The notes under the pieces were generated by a model that was not told where the DNA came from, did no database searches, and worked only from the letters and a program-made list of their open reading frames with translations. Made by a program: the position numbers and the translations under genes. From positions 496,001 to 560,000 of the forward strand of contig NZ_RJJE01000009.1 of assembly GCF_003721565.1 (NCBI RefSeq): a DNA stretch of 64,000 nt, written 5' to 3'. Shown piece by piece: positions 7,448-16,784 of this stretch. The DNA is from Rufibacter immobilis. GTDB lineage: Bacteria; Bacteroidota; Bacteroidia; Cytophagales; Hymenobacteraceae. Each line of letters opens with the position of its first letter. The stretch's first letter is position 1.

Positions 7448-10342
7448 CTAGAACTTCAGCATAAAATCCGTGAGGTTTTCGCTGCGGTCCAGGCAGAGGC
7501 GCTTCCTGAGGCGGTAACGGCTAATCTCCACCCCGCGCACGGAGATGTTGAGCAACTGGGCGATGTCTTTGGTGGTGAGGTTGAGGCGCAGATACGTACT
7601 GAGTTTGATTTCCTGCGGCGTGAGGTTAGGAAACCGGTCTTGTAACCGGTGAATAAAATCACCATGCACATGGTTAAAATGCAGCTCAAACTGCTTCCAA
7701 TCGGCCTCGCTGGTAATGTTGTGGTCAATGCTCCTGATGATCTTCTTCAGCTCTTCCTGAGGGGCTATGCTCCCGCCGTTTTTCAGGATTTCCTGTAGTT
7801 CCAGCTTTACGTTGTTGAGCAGCTCGTTTTTGTTGATGAGGTGAATGGTGGAATACGTCAGCTCCCGGTTTTTGTGGTCAAGCTCGGCTTGGAATTTCTC
7901 TCCGCGCAACCGGTCAATTTCCTGCTCGCTCTGGTTTGTGATCTGCCGGATCTCAATCTCCTTCTGCCCTAATTTGCGCTCTTTGTCTAAGAGAATGCGT
8001 CGTTTTTCGGTTTTAAACCGCTTGTCTACTTGGTAGAAAGCGGCTCCCAGCAGTAGAAAGCCTAGCAGCGTGTAAATGGTATATGCCCACTTACTGCGGT
8101 AAAAGGGTGGATTCACTACAAACTCAAAGCGCTTGGCTTCGCTGATGGTGCCGTAAATGTTGCGGGCCCGCACGTGGAACACATAGGTTCCCTCGGGCAG
8201 GTTGGTGTATTCCTTCTCGGTTTTGGTGGTCCAGTCTGACCAGCGGGTGTCAAAGTTCTTTAGGAAATACTGGTACTGTGTTTTCTCAGGTTTTTCAAAG
8301 AAAGAAGAAGCGTACACAAAACGCAGGGAATTGAAAGCGTAAGGCAACTCTGTGCCAGTGGCTTTGTCTAATTTCCGGCCCGACAGCAAAAGCGAATCTG
8401 CTTCATTGGAGATAGAGAGCACTTGGGCCAGGCGGGTATGGAACGGCAGCAGAGGTTTTGCCCTGGCGGCATTGTAATGGATAAATCCTTCCTTAGCCCC
8501 AAACAGCACATTGTTTACATCCAGCACTTGAATAAAACTGAGGTCATCGTTCAACTGTTCGCGCAGGTTCCGGAACAGATGGTCTTGCAGGGTGAGTTTC
8601 CCGAACCTATCTACAGTGATTCTGCCTACGCGCTGGTCAGAGATGAAGTAGATGTTACCCTGCACATCTTCCTCCATCTCAATGATGTGCTCATTTGGGG
8701 CAAACAATTTTGAGTATTCCTTGTCCTGGATAAACCTGTCTTTGCTTTTATCAAAACGATATACGCCGTACAAAGCCGGGAAAATCAACTCGCCCTTGAT
8801 CTTCTCCATGTTCACCAGTTGGTTAGAGGGCAGACCGTGTTTAGAATTATAGAATTTAATAGAGGTGATTTTCTCCAATTTGGGGTCAAACATAATCCTG
8901 AACAGGCCTTTGTAACCGTGTGCCATCCAGAGCTCCCCATTTTTGTCAAACTCCAGCACCCGCGAAGACTCTTCCAATCCCTTGAATTTGTGCAGGAAAT
9001 GCAGTCCGTCCTCAGAAGACGCCAGCAGGCTGATGCCTTTGTAGCTTCCCATGATCACCTTGTCGGGCTGGTTAGGTACGGGCACGAACTCCCAGGCGCC
9101 GTTCTCAGGGCTCATCAATCCAGCCTTGCCGTCTTTGATGAAATAAGGCCCGTTGTGGTGCCCCATGAAGATGTGCCCCTCCAATTGGTTGAGGTGGTAC
9201 ACTTGCCCGGTACTGTTGGGCACCAGCGAGAATCTCCGCTTTGGCGCCGTAAGATCTGTGACGAACAAGCCGCTGTTGGTGCCCAGGTAAAGCGTATTTC
9301 CTTTTTGATTGGCCGCGTACCCCGTACCAGATATACCCATGGTACCATCTATGCGACTAAACGGTGAGCTCAGTTCCACCATAGAGATACCGTTGTTAAG
9401 ACCCAGCCAGATATTTTCCTGGGTGTCTTGATAGAGCGTATGAATGGTGTTGTCCAGCAGCCCATCCTCTAATGTGGCGTTCAGGAGCAGTTGCCCTTCT
9501 GCGTTGAGGAGCACCAAACCTTTGTTTTGGGTAGCCAGCGCATAGTTTCCGTCTTTTAACAGCAGCGCCTGGTTAATAATCAGCTTCTCCTTGATTTGCC
9601 TTTGATCTATCTTGAAGGGAGTGACGCTGTGGCCATCATATAGAAAAACACCGTCATTGATGGTAAAGATAATCTTCTGGTTCTTGTCAAAAGGCAGAAT
9701 GGAGGCTATCTGCTTATAGGCGAAAAAATCACCTCCCGGCAAAAGCCTAAGCCGGTGGTTCTCCAACACAGACAACCCCTGCCCCCACACCAAGGAGTAT
9801 AGTTCCTTGTTGACCTGAAAAGAAAACTCTAAGGGGTTACCCGGCACAATCACTTCAATGGGTTTGCCCGGTTTATAGGAGTAAATGTTTTTGAACGTGA
9901 AGAAATAGATGCGGCCTCCCTGTTCATAGATTCGCCATACTTCGTCAAAATTCCGGTGTTTCTCCGGCAGGCTATCCACCAGGGAGAAATATTGAAGCGT
10001 ACCCTGTTCATCTGGTGCGAAGTACCCAAAATCAGCTTGGCTACCTATGTAGATTCTGCCATCTCCCCCCACGTAGACAGAGCGCACTTTCGTACCCTTT
10101 TTAGAAGAGTATAGATTCCAGGTAGCACCGTCAAACTCCAGCAACCCGAAGTTGTTGGCGATGTAGAGAATCTCCCGGTCATCCTGCACAATACCCCAAC
10201 TCTGGATACCTCCCTTGAATTCCTCGGGCTTGTAGTTCCGGATGATAGGGTTCCCGAAGAAGTAGTGTTGTGCCTGTGCTGTAGAGGCAATGACTCCCAG
10301 CAGCAGCACAACCAGACGCATCAGAACCTTTTCCCTGAGCAT
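7448..10342 (-). CDS. Membrane-anchored propeller sensor with LuxR-type DNA-binding domain (PUL regulator)
   Basis: A one-protein sensor and transcription factor of about 964 residues. After a signal peptide (AQAQ), residues up to about 670 are periplasmic two-component-regulator-type beta-propeller repeats (for example ENIWLGLNNGIS). A Y_Y_Y domain follows at about 675-745, then one membrane helix at about 749-768, a coiled coil, and a cytoplasmic LuxR-type helix-turn-helix with LTPQEIKLSTYLRLNLTTKDIAQLLNIS in pieces. There is no kinase domain, so signal passes straight to DNA. The ATG at 10342 is preferred over the GTG at 10360. It is divergent from susC, and phased repeats lie between them, so it very likely controls this beta-glucan locus. 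Confidence 0.9.
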   Translation of the reverse strand: MLREKVLMRLVVLLLGVIASTAQAQHYFFGNPIIRNYKPEEFKGGIQSWGIVQDDREILYIANNFGLLEFDGATWNLYSSKKGTKVRSVYVGGDGRIYIGSQADFGYFAPDEQGTLQYFSLVDSLPEKHRNFDEVWRIYEQGGRIYFFTFKNIYSYKPGKPIEVIVPGNPLEFSFQVNKELYSLVWGQGLSVLENHRLRLLPGGDFFAYKQIASILPFDKNQKIIFTINDGVFLYDGHSVTPFKIDQRQIKEKLIINQALLLKDGNYALATQNKGLVLLNAEGQLLLNATLEDGLLDNTIHTLYQDTQENIWLGLNNGISMVELSSPFSRIDGTMGISGTGYAANQKGNTLYLGTNSGLFVTDLTAPKRRFSLVPNSTGQVYHLNQLEGHIFMGHHNGPYFIKDGKAGLMSPENGAWEFVPVPNQPDKVIMGSYKGISLLASSEDGLHFLHKFKGLEESSRVLEFDKNGELWMAHGYKGLFRIMFDPKLEKITSIKFYNSKHGLPSNQLVNMEKIKGELIFPALYGVYRFDKSKDRFIQDKEYSKLFAPNEHIIEMEEDVQGNIYFISDQRVGRITVDRFGKLTLQDHLFRNLREQLNDDLSFIQVLDVNNVLFGAKEGFIHYNAARAKPLLPFHTRLAQVLSISNEADSLLLSGRKLDKATGTELPYAFNSLRFVYASSFFEKPEKTQYQYFLKNFDTRWSDWTTKTEKEYTNLPEGTYVFHVRARNIYGTISEAKRFEFVVNPPFYRSKWAYTIYTLLGFLLLGAAFYQVDKRFKTEKRRILLDKERKLGQKEIEIRQITNQSEQEIDRLRGEKFQAELDHKNRELTYSTIHLINKNELLNNVKLELQEILKNGGSIAPQEELKKIIRSIDHNITSEADWKQFELHFNHVHGDFIHRLQDRFPNLTPQEIKLSTYLRLNLTTKDIAQLLNISVRGVEISRYRLRKRLCLDRSENLTDFMLKF

Positions 10343-10464
10343 AATAAATATGACATTCACATAATACTATCTAAATGTAATGATGTAATTGCTAAAAGTT
10401 AATTTTATAGCTGTTTATTTTCAAAAACTTATCAAACCCTCTCAAAAACGGCTTTTTCACCAGT

Positions 10465-10518
10465 TGATGTAATGCTGATGTAGTGGTTAACTGCCCTTTG
10501 ATGTAGTAATGATGTAGT
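10465..10518 (+). promoter_or_regulatory. Phased TGATGTARTT-type direct repeats, candidate operator
   Basis: TGATGTAAT at 10465 and TGATGTAGT at 10476, 10499 and 10510. The spacings are 11, 23 and 11 nt, so all copies lie on nearly the same face of the helix. A further TGATGTAAT lies at 10381. The array ends about 32 nt before the candidate -7 element of susC, where an activator would bind. The divergent LuxR-type regulator is the natural candidate to bind it. Confidence 0.7.
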
Positions 10519-10549
10519 ACCTCATTAGCGGAAACGGGGACTTTCCTTC

Positions 10550-10557
10550 TACTTTTA
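10550..10557 (+). promoter_or_regulatory. Candidate -7 element of the susC operon (TACTTTTA)
   Basis: TACTTTTA differs from TAnnTTTG only in the last base and lies 45 nt before the susC start. No good -33 element is present, which fits an activator-dependent promoter next to the direct-repeat array. Confidence 0.4.
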
Positions 10558-10602
10558 GCACAGCTTCACCGCAAGCCATATGACCTATAACCAACCTAAC
10601 AC

Positions 10603-13600
10603 ATGAAGAAAAATCTACTAGTATTTCTGCTCTTCCACCTCTGTGGGATAGCTCTCGCCCAGACCACCATAAGGGGGCGTGTCACTTCGGCCAGAGGAGG
10701 CGAGCCCCTTCCCGGTGTGAGTGTGGTGGTAAAAGGAACCACGGCCGGTGCCTCTACAGACGTGGACGGAAATTTCCAGATACAGGCACCCACTTCCGCT
10801 ACAGCACTTGTTTTCTCTTATATAGGATTCATTTCTAAGGAAGAGCCTATCAATGGTAGAACTACCGTCAATGTCTCGTTACAGGAAGATGCCAGAGCTT
10901 TGGAAGAGGTGGTAGTAGTAGGCTACGGCACCCAATTGAGACGGGAAGTAACCACAGCTATTTCTTCTGTTACCCCAGAAGAAATTACCCAAACTCCTAT
11001 TACTAGGGTGGAACAAGCGTTGCAGGGACGTGTAGCAGGGGTACAAACCACTAACATATCTGGCCAGCCCGGCGATGCCCCTACCATAAGAATCAGAGGG
11101 ATTGGCTCTACAGGTATTTCCTCTCCTATTTATGTGGTAGATGGGTTCATTGTAGGAGGCATAGATTACCTCAACCCTGGCGACATTGAGAAAATAGATG
11201 TCCTTAAAGATGCCGCCGCCGCCGCTATCTACGGTGCTAGAGCTGGTAACGGAGTGGTCATGATTACAACTAAGCAAGGGGTACGGGACGGTGATATGCA
11301 TGTCTCCTATGACGGATATGCGGGAATTCAGAACCCATGGCGCAAACTGAAGCTATTAGATGCCCGTGAATACGCCATCATGATGAACGAGGGTGCTATG
11401 AATGCCGGCCAAGCCCCAAAATTTCCCGATGTCAATCAGTTTAGCGGCGGCACAGACTGGCAGGATGCCGTCTTTGAAAAAAATGCCCTGATCACTAACC
11501 ACCAACTCACTATTAGCGGCGGTACGGCCAAATCTGGCTATGCGGCAGCTTTCTCTTATTTTGACCAAGACGGCATTGTAGGCGGAGACAAATCTAATTT
11601 TAAACGCTATACAGCCCGCATCAATGCTGACAACCAAGTAAAAGAGTTTTTGAAGGTGGGTACTAATCTGTCTTACACTCATATTAACCGCAGATCGTTT
11701 GATGCTAACCAGGAGTTTGGGGGCATTTTAAGCAATGCAATCAATCTAGACCCTCTTACCCCAATCTACGAGACAGATCCCGATATTCTAAACAATGCCC
11801 CCTACTCTTCTAATCCGGTAGTGAGGGATGCGAATGGTGTCTTTGCTATTTCACGCAATGTGGCACAGGAAGTAGTGAACCCGCTGGCCCGTCTGCATCT
11901 CATGAATGGCGTAACCACAGTAGATAAATTTGTGGGTAATGGCTACGCTGAGATAAAAATCATAGAAGGCCTTAGCTTCCGCTCCAGTTTCTCTATTGAC
12001 CTGGCCTATGTGAATACAACTGGCTATAGCCCAATCTACTATTTAAATGAGGCGCAGAAGAATTCTACCTCCAGCGTCTCAAGAAGTACAGATCGCTATT
12101 ACACCTGGCAAAACGACAACTATTTCAGCTACAACAAAACCTTTGGCGACCACAAAGTAGAAGCAACCGTTGGGTCTACCTTCCTTCAAGGAAGAGACGA
12201 AGGGTTGTATGGCTCCAACACCGGCTTGGTAACCACAGATCCACGAAAAGCTTACCTCAACCTTGCCACAGACACTGAGAGTGCCCGAGCTACCGGGGGA
12301 GCCTCTGAAAGATCTTTGGTGGGGGTATTTGGAAGGGTAAACTATTCCTTCAAAGAGAAATACCAATTGTCTGCCAGCTTAAGGCGGGACGGTTCTTCAC
12401 GTGTAGGAAAAAACAACCCATATACCACTTATCCAGCAGTTTCAGTAGGCTGGATCTTGTCTGAAGAACCTTTCTTCCCACAAATTGCTTCAATTAACTT
12501 TTTCAAAATCAGAGCATCTTGGGGGCAGAATGGCAATGAAGAGCTCAATGGGGATTATCCTACGTCATCACCGGTTGGTGTAGGCAGAGGCTATACCTTC
12601 TATACCGAAAATGGTAGCGGCTACATCAGTGGTTCTTCCTTGATAAGAAATGAAAACCCAGACTTAAGATGGGAAACGGTGGAGCAGACCAACGTAGGGA
12701 TTGATCTTTCTTTCCTGAACAATGCCTTCACCTTCACCGCTGACTATTATGTAAAGACGACGAAAGACCTGCTCATTTTCGCACCCATCAGAGCCTCTGT
12801 AGGGCTTGATCCTTATGCCGCTAACGGTGGTGCCGTTAGGAACTCAGGTCTTGAGCTGGCCCTTACGTACCAAAATAAAGTTGGAGGCCTAGGCTATTCA
12901 CTTGGGCTAAATGGTAGCCTCAACAAGAATGAGGTTCTCTATATCAACAATGCCGAGCAACTACTGACTGGTGGCAGCTACTCCACATACGGAGTTATTT
13001 CCAGAGCGGAACCCGGTTACCCAATTGGTTACTTCTATGGCTATAAAACAGACGGCATCTTCCAGAACCAGTCAGAGGTTGAAGCCCACGCCAAAGAAGG
13101 AAGCTTGATCCAGCCACTCGCCCAGCCCGGCGATGCCAGATTTGTGGACTTAAACAATGATGGCACCATTGACGACAAAGACCGCACGAGCATAGGAAAC
13201 CCAACTCCTAAAGTGGTAGGTGGCTTCAATCTGGGTTTAGATTTTAAAAACTTTGACTTGAGTGCCTTCTTTTACGGTGCCTTTGGCCACCAGATTTTTA
13301 ACGGTACACGCCGGTATGATCTGCCTGACGCCAATATGCAAACCAGATTCCTTAACCGTTGGACCGGCGAGGGCACTACCAATGAATATCCCAGATTTAC
13401 AAGAAACGATACCAACGGCAACTACACCAGACCGTCTGATCTTTACATAGAGGACGGAGATTTCGTACGGCTGAAAACCCTGCAATTAGGCTACAACCTG
13501 CCGAGCTCTGTCCTCACCAAATTGCATATTCAGAAACTGCGGGTATATGTATCAGCAGACAACTTGCTCACCTTCACCAACTACAGCGGTTTTGATCCGG

Positions 13601-13695
13601 AGATTGGTGCCAGAGGGTCAATTGACATTGGTGTAGACAGAGGTGTGTATCCACAGTCTAAAACCTTCAGATTTGGTTTCAATGTTACTTTCTAA
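10603..13695 (+). CDS. susC: SusC/RagA-family TonB-linked outer membrane transporter
   Basis: Imports oligosaccharides through the outer membrane, powered by TonB and capped by its SusD partner. The 1030-residue length is typical. A signal peptide ends at about residue 20. A carboxypeptidase-regulatory-like beta-sandwich (about 22-100, GRVTSARGGEPLPGVSV) precedes LEEVVVVGYG, the hallmark lead into the plug domain. The plug contains NPGDIEKIDVLKDAAAAAIY and ends in GVVMITTKQG. The remaining part is the 22-strand barrel, closing with an aromatic-rich beta strand ending in Phe. susD follows 10 nt downstream. The locus partners (GH16, GH3) point to beta-1,3-glucan or mixed-linkage glucan as substrate. 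Confidence 0.95.
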   Translation: MKKNLLVFLLFHLCGIALAQTTIRGRVTSARGGEPLPGVSVVVKGTTAGASTDVDGNFQIQAPTSATALVFSYIGFISKEEPINGRTTVNVSLQEDARALEEVVVVGYGTQLRREVTTAISSVTPEEITQTPITRVEQALQGRVAGVQTTNISGQPGDAPTIRIRGIGSTGISSPIYVVDGFIVGGIDYLNPGDIEKIDVLKDAAAAAIYGARAGNGVVMITTKQGVRDGDMHVSYDGYAGIQNPWRKLKLLDAREYAIMMNEGAMNAGQAPKFPDVNQFSGGTDWQDAVFEKNALITNHQLTISGGTAKSGYAAAFSYFDQDGIVGGDKSNFKRYTARINADNQVKEFLKVGTNLSYTHINRRSFDANQEFGGILSNAINLDPLTPIYETDPDILNNAPYSSNPVVRDANGVFAISRNVAQEVVNPLARLHLMNGVTTVDKFVGNGYAEIKIIEGLSFRSSFSIDLAYVNTTGYSPIYYLNEAQKNSTSSVSRSTDRYYTWQNDNYFSYNKTFGDHKVEATVGSTFLQGRDEGLYGSNTGLVTTDPRKAYLNLATDTESARATGGASERSLVGVFGRVNYSFKEKYQLSASLRRDGSSRVGKNNPYTTYPAVSVGWILSEEPFFPQIASINFFKIRASWGQNGNEELNGDYPTSSPVGVGRGYTFYTENGSGYISGSSLIRNENPDLRWETVEQTNVGIDLSFLNNAFTFTADYYVKTTKDLLIFAPIRASVGLDPYAANGGAVRNSGLELALTYQNKVGGLGYSLGLNGSLNKNEVLYINNAEQLLTGGSYSTYGVISRAEPGYPIGYFYGYKTDGIFQNQSEVEAHAKEGSLIQPLAQPGDARFVDLNNDGTIDDKDRTSIGNPTPKVVGGFNLGLDFKNFDLSAFFYGAFGHQIFNGTRRYDLPDANMQTRFLNRWTGEGTTNEYPRFTRNDTNGNYTRPSDLYIEDGDFVRLKTLQLGYNLPSSVLTKLHIQKLRVYVSADNLLTFTNYSGFDPEIGARGSIDIGVDRGVYPQSKTFRFGFNVTF

Positions 13696-13705
13696 TGTGA
13701 ATTCC

Positions 13706-15283
13706 ATGAAAAATATAGCCATAAAAACTTCCAGATTCCTACTAATGGGGCTGCTCACCTACGGCACCTTGAGCTGTGAGGATTTTCTAGACAAAGAGCC
13801 CCTGGCAGACTTAACTGAAAATAACTTCTTCAAAACACAGGCCCAGGCCACAGAAGCATTGATTGGTACATATGATGTACTGCAATGGAACACTGTGAGC
13901 GGCTATCATACAACTCCATTGGTATTGGACATTCTATCTGATGACTCCTACTCTGGCGGGCAGCCAAGCTCAGAACCTTCTCTTCTAGAGATGGACCGCC
14001 ACCGGGTACTCACTACCAATGGTGAAGTATGGGGCCTGTATAAAAAACACTACGTAGGGATTAGCCGGGCAAATGCCCTACTCTCAAACATTGACGCTAT
14101 TGAAGCCCCAGAAGATTTCAAGAAGAGGACCAAAGCCGAAGCCAAATTCCTGAGAGCCCACTTCTATTTAGATTTAGTGCGCTTCTATGAAAATGTACCA
14201 TTGATCCTGGAACCGCTGGCGCCTAGTGAGTATAACCAGCCTGCCGCTACCCCTAAAGAAGTCTATAACCAGATTGCCAAAGACTTAGTGGAAGCCATGG
14301 CAGATCTGCCTTCTTCTAATTTGCGAGCCAGCGGCGGACGAGCCACCAGATGGGCCGCGAAAGCTCTGCTAGCAAGAGCCTATCTTTTCTATAAAGGTGT
14401 CTACAACCAAGAAATGCAGGCTGGTGATGTTACGGTAGACGCTCAGTACGCCCGCCAACAATTAGAAGAAGTTATTACCCAGAGTGGCCATGCCCTGCTG
14501 GATAACTACGCAGACAATTTCACTAGAGCCAATGAGTTCAGTATTGAGTCTGTGTGGGAAATTTCATATTCAGACGAAAATCCTTGGTGGGACTGGGGCT
14601 ATATCCATGGCGGCGAAGGTAACATGCAACCGCAGCAACAAGGGCCACGCATTAGAGAAGCCACTGGTTTAAATTATGTGGCAGGTTGGAGTACGGCTAC
14701 TCCTACCCAAGAGCTGTATAACGCTTTTTCAAATGATGACCCAAGACGCGAAGCCACTATTTTAACCGAAGAGGAAGTAGGCGGACGGAGCAACTTGAAT
14801 TTAGGCTACCAACACACCGGCTATTTCAGCAAAAAATATACTACTTCTGTAGAATACCTCAGGGAGGATGGCCAGCTAGAACTAAACTGGGGTAACAATT
14901 ACCGTTCTATCCGATTCTCAGACGTACTGCTCATGGCTGCTGAATTAAGTGTCCTGACTGGCACAGATGGCCAAGATTACCTTGACAGGGTAAGAAGAAG
15001 AGTAGACCTGGACCCAGTGCTCGCCACTCTGGAGAACATTAGACAAGAACGCAGGCTGGAGCTCGCACTAGAGGGAATACGCTACTGGGATCTGCTCCGC
15101 TATGGCTTGAACGACGCCAATGCCGCAATTACTGTTAACAGGTCTTCATTACCTGCTAACTATGTTGGTTCTCTCAGTGACTTCAACATCCAATTCAACA
15201 CTGCCCGGAAAGGATTCCTGCCTATTCCGCAAAGCGAAATTGATTTGTCTGCTGGTACATTAACTCAAAATTCAGGCTACTAA
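13706..15283 (+). CDS. susD: SusD/RagB-family outer membrane glycan-binding lipoprotein
   Basis: A 525-residue surface lipoprotein that lids the SusC barrel and binds the glycan. I start at the ATG at 13706, which gives a clean lipoprotein signal with GTLSC and Cys24; a longer frame overlaps susC and lacks a signal. The N-terminal CEDFLDKEPLADLTENNFF and the helical TPR-like core (AEAKFLRAHFYLDLVRFY) are standard for the family, as is the C-terminal RQERRLELALEGIRYWDLLRYG. It follows susC after 10 nt and precedes the surface binding protein, so the three are co-transcribed. Confidence 0.95.
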   Translation: MKNIAIKTSRFLLMGLLTYGTLSCEDFLDKEPLADLTENNFFKTQAQATEALIGTYDVLQWNTVSGYHTTPLVLDILSDDSYSGGQPSSEPSLLEMDRHRVLTTNGEVWGLYKKHYVGISRANALLSNIDAIEAPEDFKKRTKAEAKFLRAHFYLDLVRFYENVPLILEPLAPSEYNQPAATPKEVYNQIAKDLVEAMADLPSSNLRASGGRATRWAAKALLARAYLFYKGVYNQEMQAGDVTVDAQYARQQLEEVITQSGHALLDNYADNFTRANEFSIESVWEISYSDENPWWDWGYIHGGEGNMQPQQQGPRIREATGLNYVAGWSTATPTQELYNAFSNDDPRREATILTEEEVGGRSNLNLGYQHTGYFSKKYTTSVEYLREDGQLELNWGNNYRSIRFSDVLLMAAELSVLTGTDGQDYLDRVRRRVDLDPVLATLENIRQERRLELALEGIRYWDLLRYGLNDANAAITVNRSSLPANYVGSLSDFNIQFNTARKGFLPIPQSEIDLSAGTLTQNSGY

Positions 15284-15309
15284 TTCACCAATTAACTGAC
15301 ACTTTAACC

Positions 15310-16719
15310 ATGAGAAAATATATAAGCTATATAACAGCCCTCTGTTTGCTTACCTTTAGTTGGGCAGGGTGCGAAATGGATGATCCAGAGCTAGATCCTG
15401 TCCCTACCGCTGACCAGATAAATTTCACAGTTACCCCAGATCCGGAGAACTCTAATATTCTTCACTTCAGGTCTACCTCAACAGGTATTGCCATGTGGGA
15501 CTTTGGCAATGGTGCAGAGGGCAAAGGCACTGAGGTTCAGGCCGCCTACCCTATTGCCAATGAGTACACCGTTACCCTTACCCTCCTAACCAACGGCGGG
15601 GTAGTTACTAAATCACAGAAAGTAACCATTGCCACTACCAACCCGCTTATGCTGGAAGGACCAATCTACACCATGTTAACCGGCGGCCCCAACCAATTGG
15701 AAGGAAAAACCTGGATAGTAGACAGAAACACCTACGGGCACATGGGAGTTGGCCCAGTTGGCGGCACTACACCAGAATGGTGGCAAGCGCCTCCCAATGA
15801 CAAAGCCAGTGAAGGTCTTTATGATGATGAAATGACCTTTAAACTAGCAGGCTTCAGCTATATCTACAATAATAATGGGAAAAGCTTCTCTAACGGTGCC
15901 AATGCACCTGGCTTAGGAGGAACAGCCGGCGATGACGTAACTTTAGACTATACCCCTCCTGCCAATATGAACTGGAGTCTGGTAGAAGGGGCTAAGAACC
16001 AGATCGTGATCAGTAAAGGAGGATTTATGGGTTTTTATACCGGCACCTCTACATATGAGATTCTGAGCATTACCAATGATGAACTATACGTACGCCATTT
16101 AGACGCGGCAACCCCCGCCAATGCTTGGTATCAACGTTTCATTAGAAAAGGCTACCAGCGGCCAGTTACCCCAAAACCAATCAAGTCTGTCAATATCAAT
16201 GACAACTTTGATGACAACGGCAATGTCACCTGGAACCTAGAGAACATTTTATTGAATGAGAGCTATGACAACCCGGCTCCAACAGGCATTAATACCTCTA
16301 AGAAAGTGGCCTTGTATACCCGCCAAGGCGGACAGGCCAATCAGTATGGAAATGCTTACATCCAATATACCCATAAGCTAGACTTGTCGCAACGCCATGT
16401 ATTCAAGATAAAAGTTTTGGTTCCCAGCTATAATGACTATACTACTATGGGCGGAGCAGAATCTTGGTCACCAGTAAAGACCTTACAGAAACAGCTCTCT
16501 GTCAAATTGCAGAACTCTGAGTTGGGAGGTAATGCCTATACCACCCAAACAGAAGTGATTCAGCAGGTTACTCAGTTGGGCGAATGGGTAGAGCTTACCT
16601 TTGATTTTGGTGCCGCAGCCACCCGCCAGGATTATGACCGGATTGTCATTCAGTTTGGTGGGGAAGCACACTGGAACCCCGGCATTTTCTTTTTGGATGA
16701 CTTTAGACTAGAGCCATAA
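15310..16719 (+). CDS. Surface glycan-binding lipoprotein with PKD-like domain
   Basis: A 469-residue lipoprotein (Cys21 in SWAGC) directly after susD, the usual place of a SusE-type or other surface glycan-binding protein. Residues about 35-115 look like a PKD domain (WDFGNGAEGKGTEVQ...YPIANEYTVTLTL). A central region rich in Trp and Gly follows (GTTPEWWQAP). The C-terminal about 160 residues look like a carbohydrate-binding beta sandwich, with VFKIKVLVPS and FFLDDFRL near the end. No catalytic residues are evident. A role in holding beta-glucan at the surface is inferred from position and domain types. Confidence 0.8.
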   Translation: MRKYISYITALCLLTFSWAGCEMDDPELDPVPTADQINFTVTPDPENSNILHFRSTSTGIAMWDFGNGAEGKGTEVQAAYPIANEYTVTLTLLTNGGVVTKSQKVTIATTNPLMLEGPIYTMLTGGPNQLEGKTWIVDRNTYGHMGVGPVGGTTPEWWQAPPNDKASEGLYDDEMTFKLAGFSYIYNNNGKSFSNGANAPGLGGTAGDDVTLDYTPPANMNWSLVEGAKNQIVISKGGFMGFYTGTSTYEILSITNDELYVRHLDAATPANAWYQRFIRKGYQRPVTPKPIKSVNINDNFDDNGNVTWNLENILLNESYDNPAPTGINTSKKVALYTRQGGQANQYGNAYIQYTHKLDLSQRHVFKIKVLVPSYNDYTTMGGAESWSPVKTLQKQLSVKLQNSELGGNAYTTQTEVIQQVTQLGEWVELTFDFGAAATRQDYDRIVIQFGGEAHWNPGIFFLDDFRLEP

Positions 16720-16732
16720 TATTTCAAAAGGG

Positions 16733-16768
16733 AATAGCCCCAAGACATGCTGTTTAGGGCTATTTTTC
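16733..16768 (+). terminator. Hairpin with T tract between the surface binding protein and GH16
   Basis: AATAGCCC pairs with GGGCTATT around a 16-nt loop, followed by TTTCC. The right arm contains TGTTTAGGGCTATTTTTCC, so this may be a decayed CGTTTAG element. It may attenuate rather than fully stop read-through into the GH16 gene 17 nt downstream. Confidence 0.55.
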
Positions 16769-16784
16769 CTAAATCTCCTTTAAA

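Noticed and set aside
10465-10518. TGATGTAGT direct repeats as a CRISPR array
   Set aside because: Units are 9 nt with 2-14 nt gaps, far too short for repeats and spacers, and sit in a promoter region. No CRISPR array was seen anywhere in the window.
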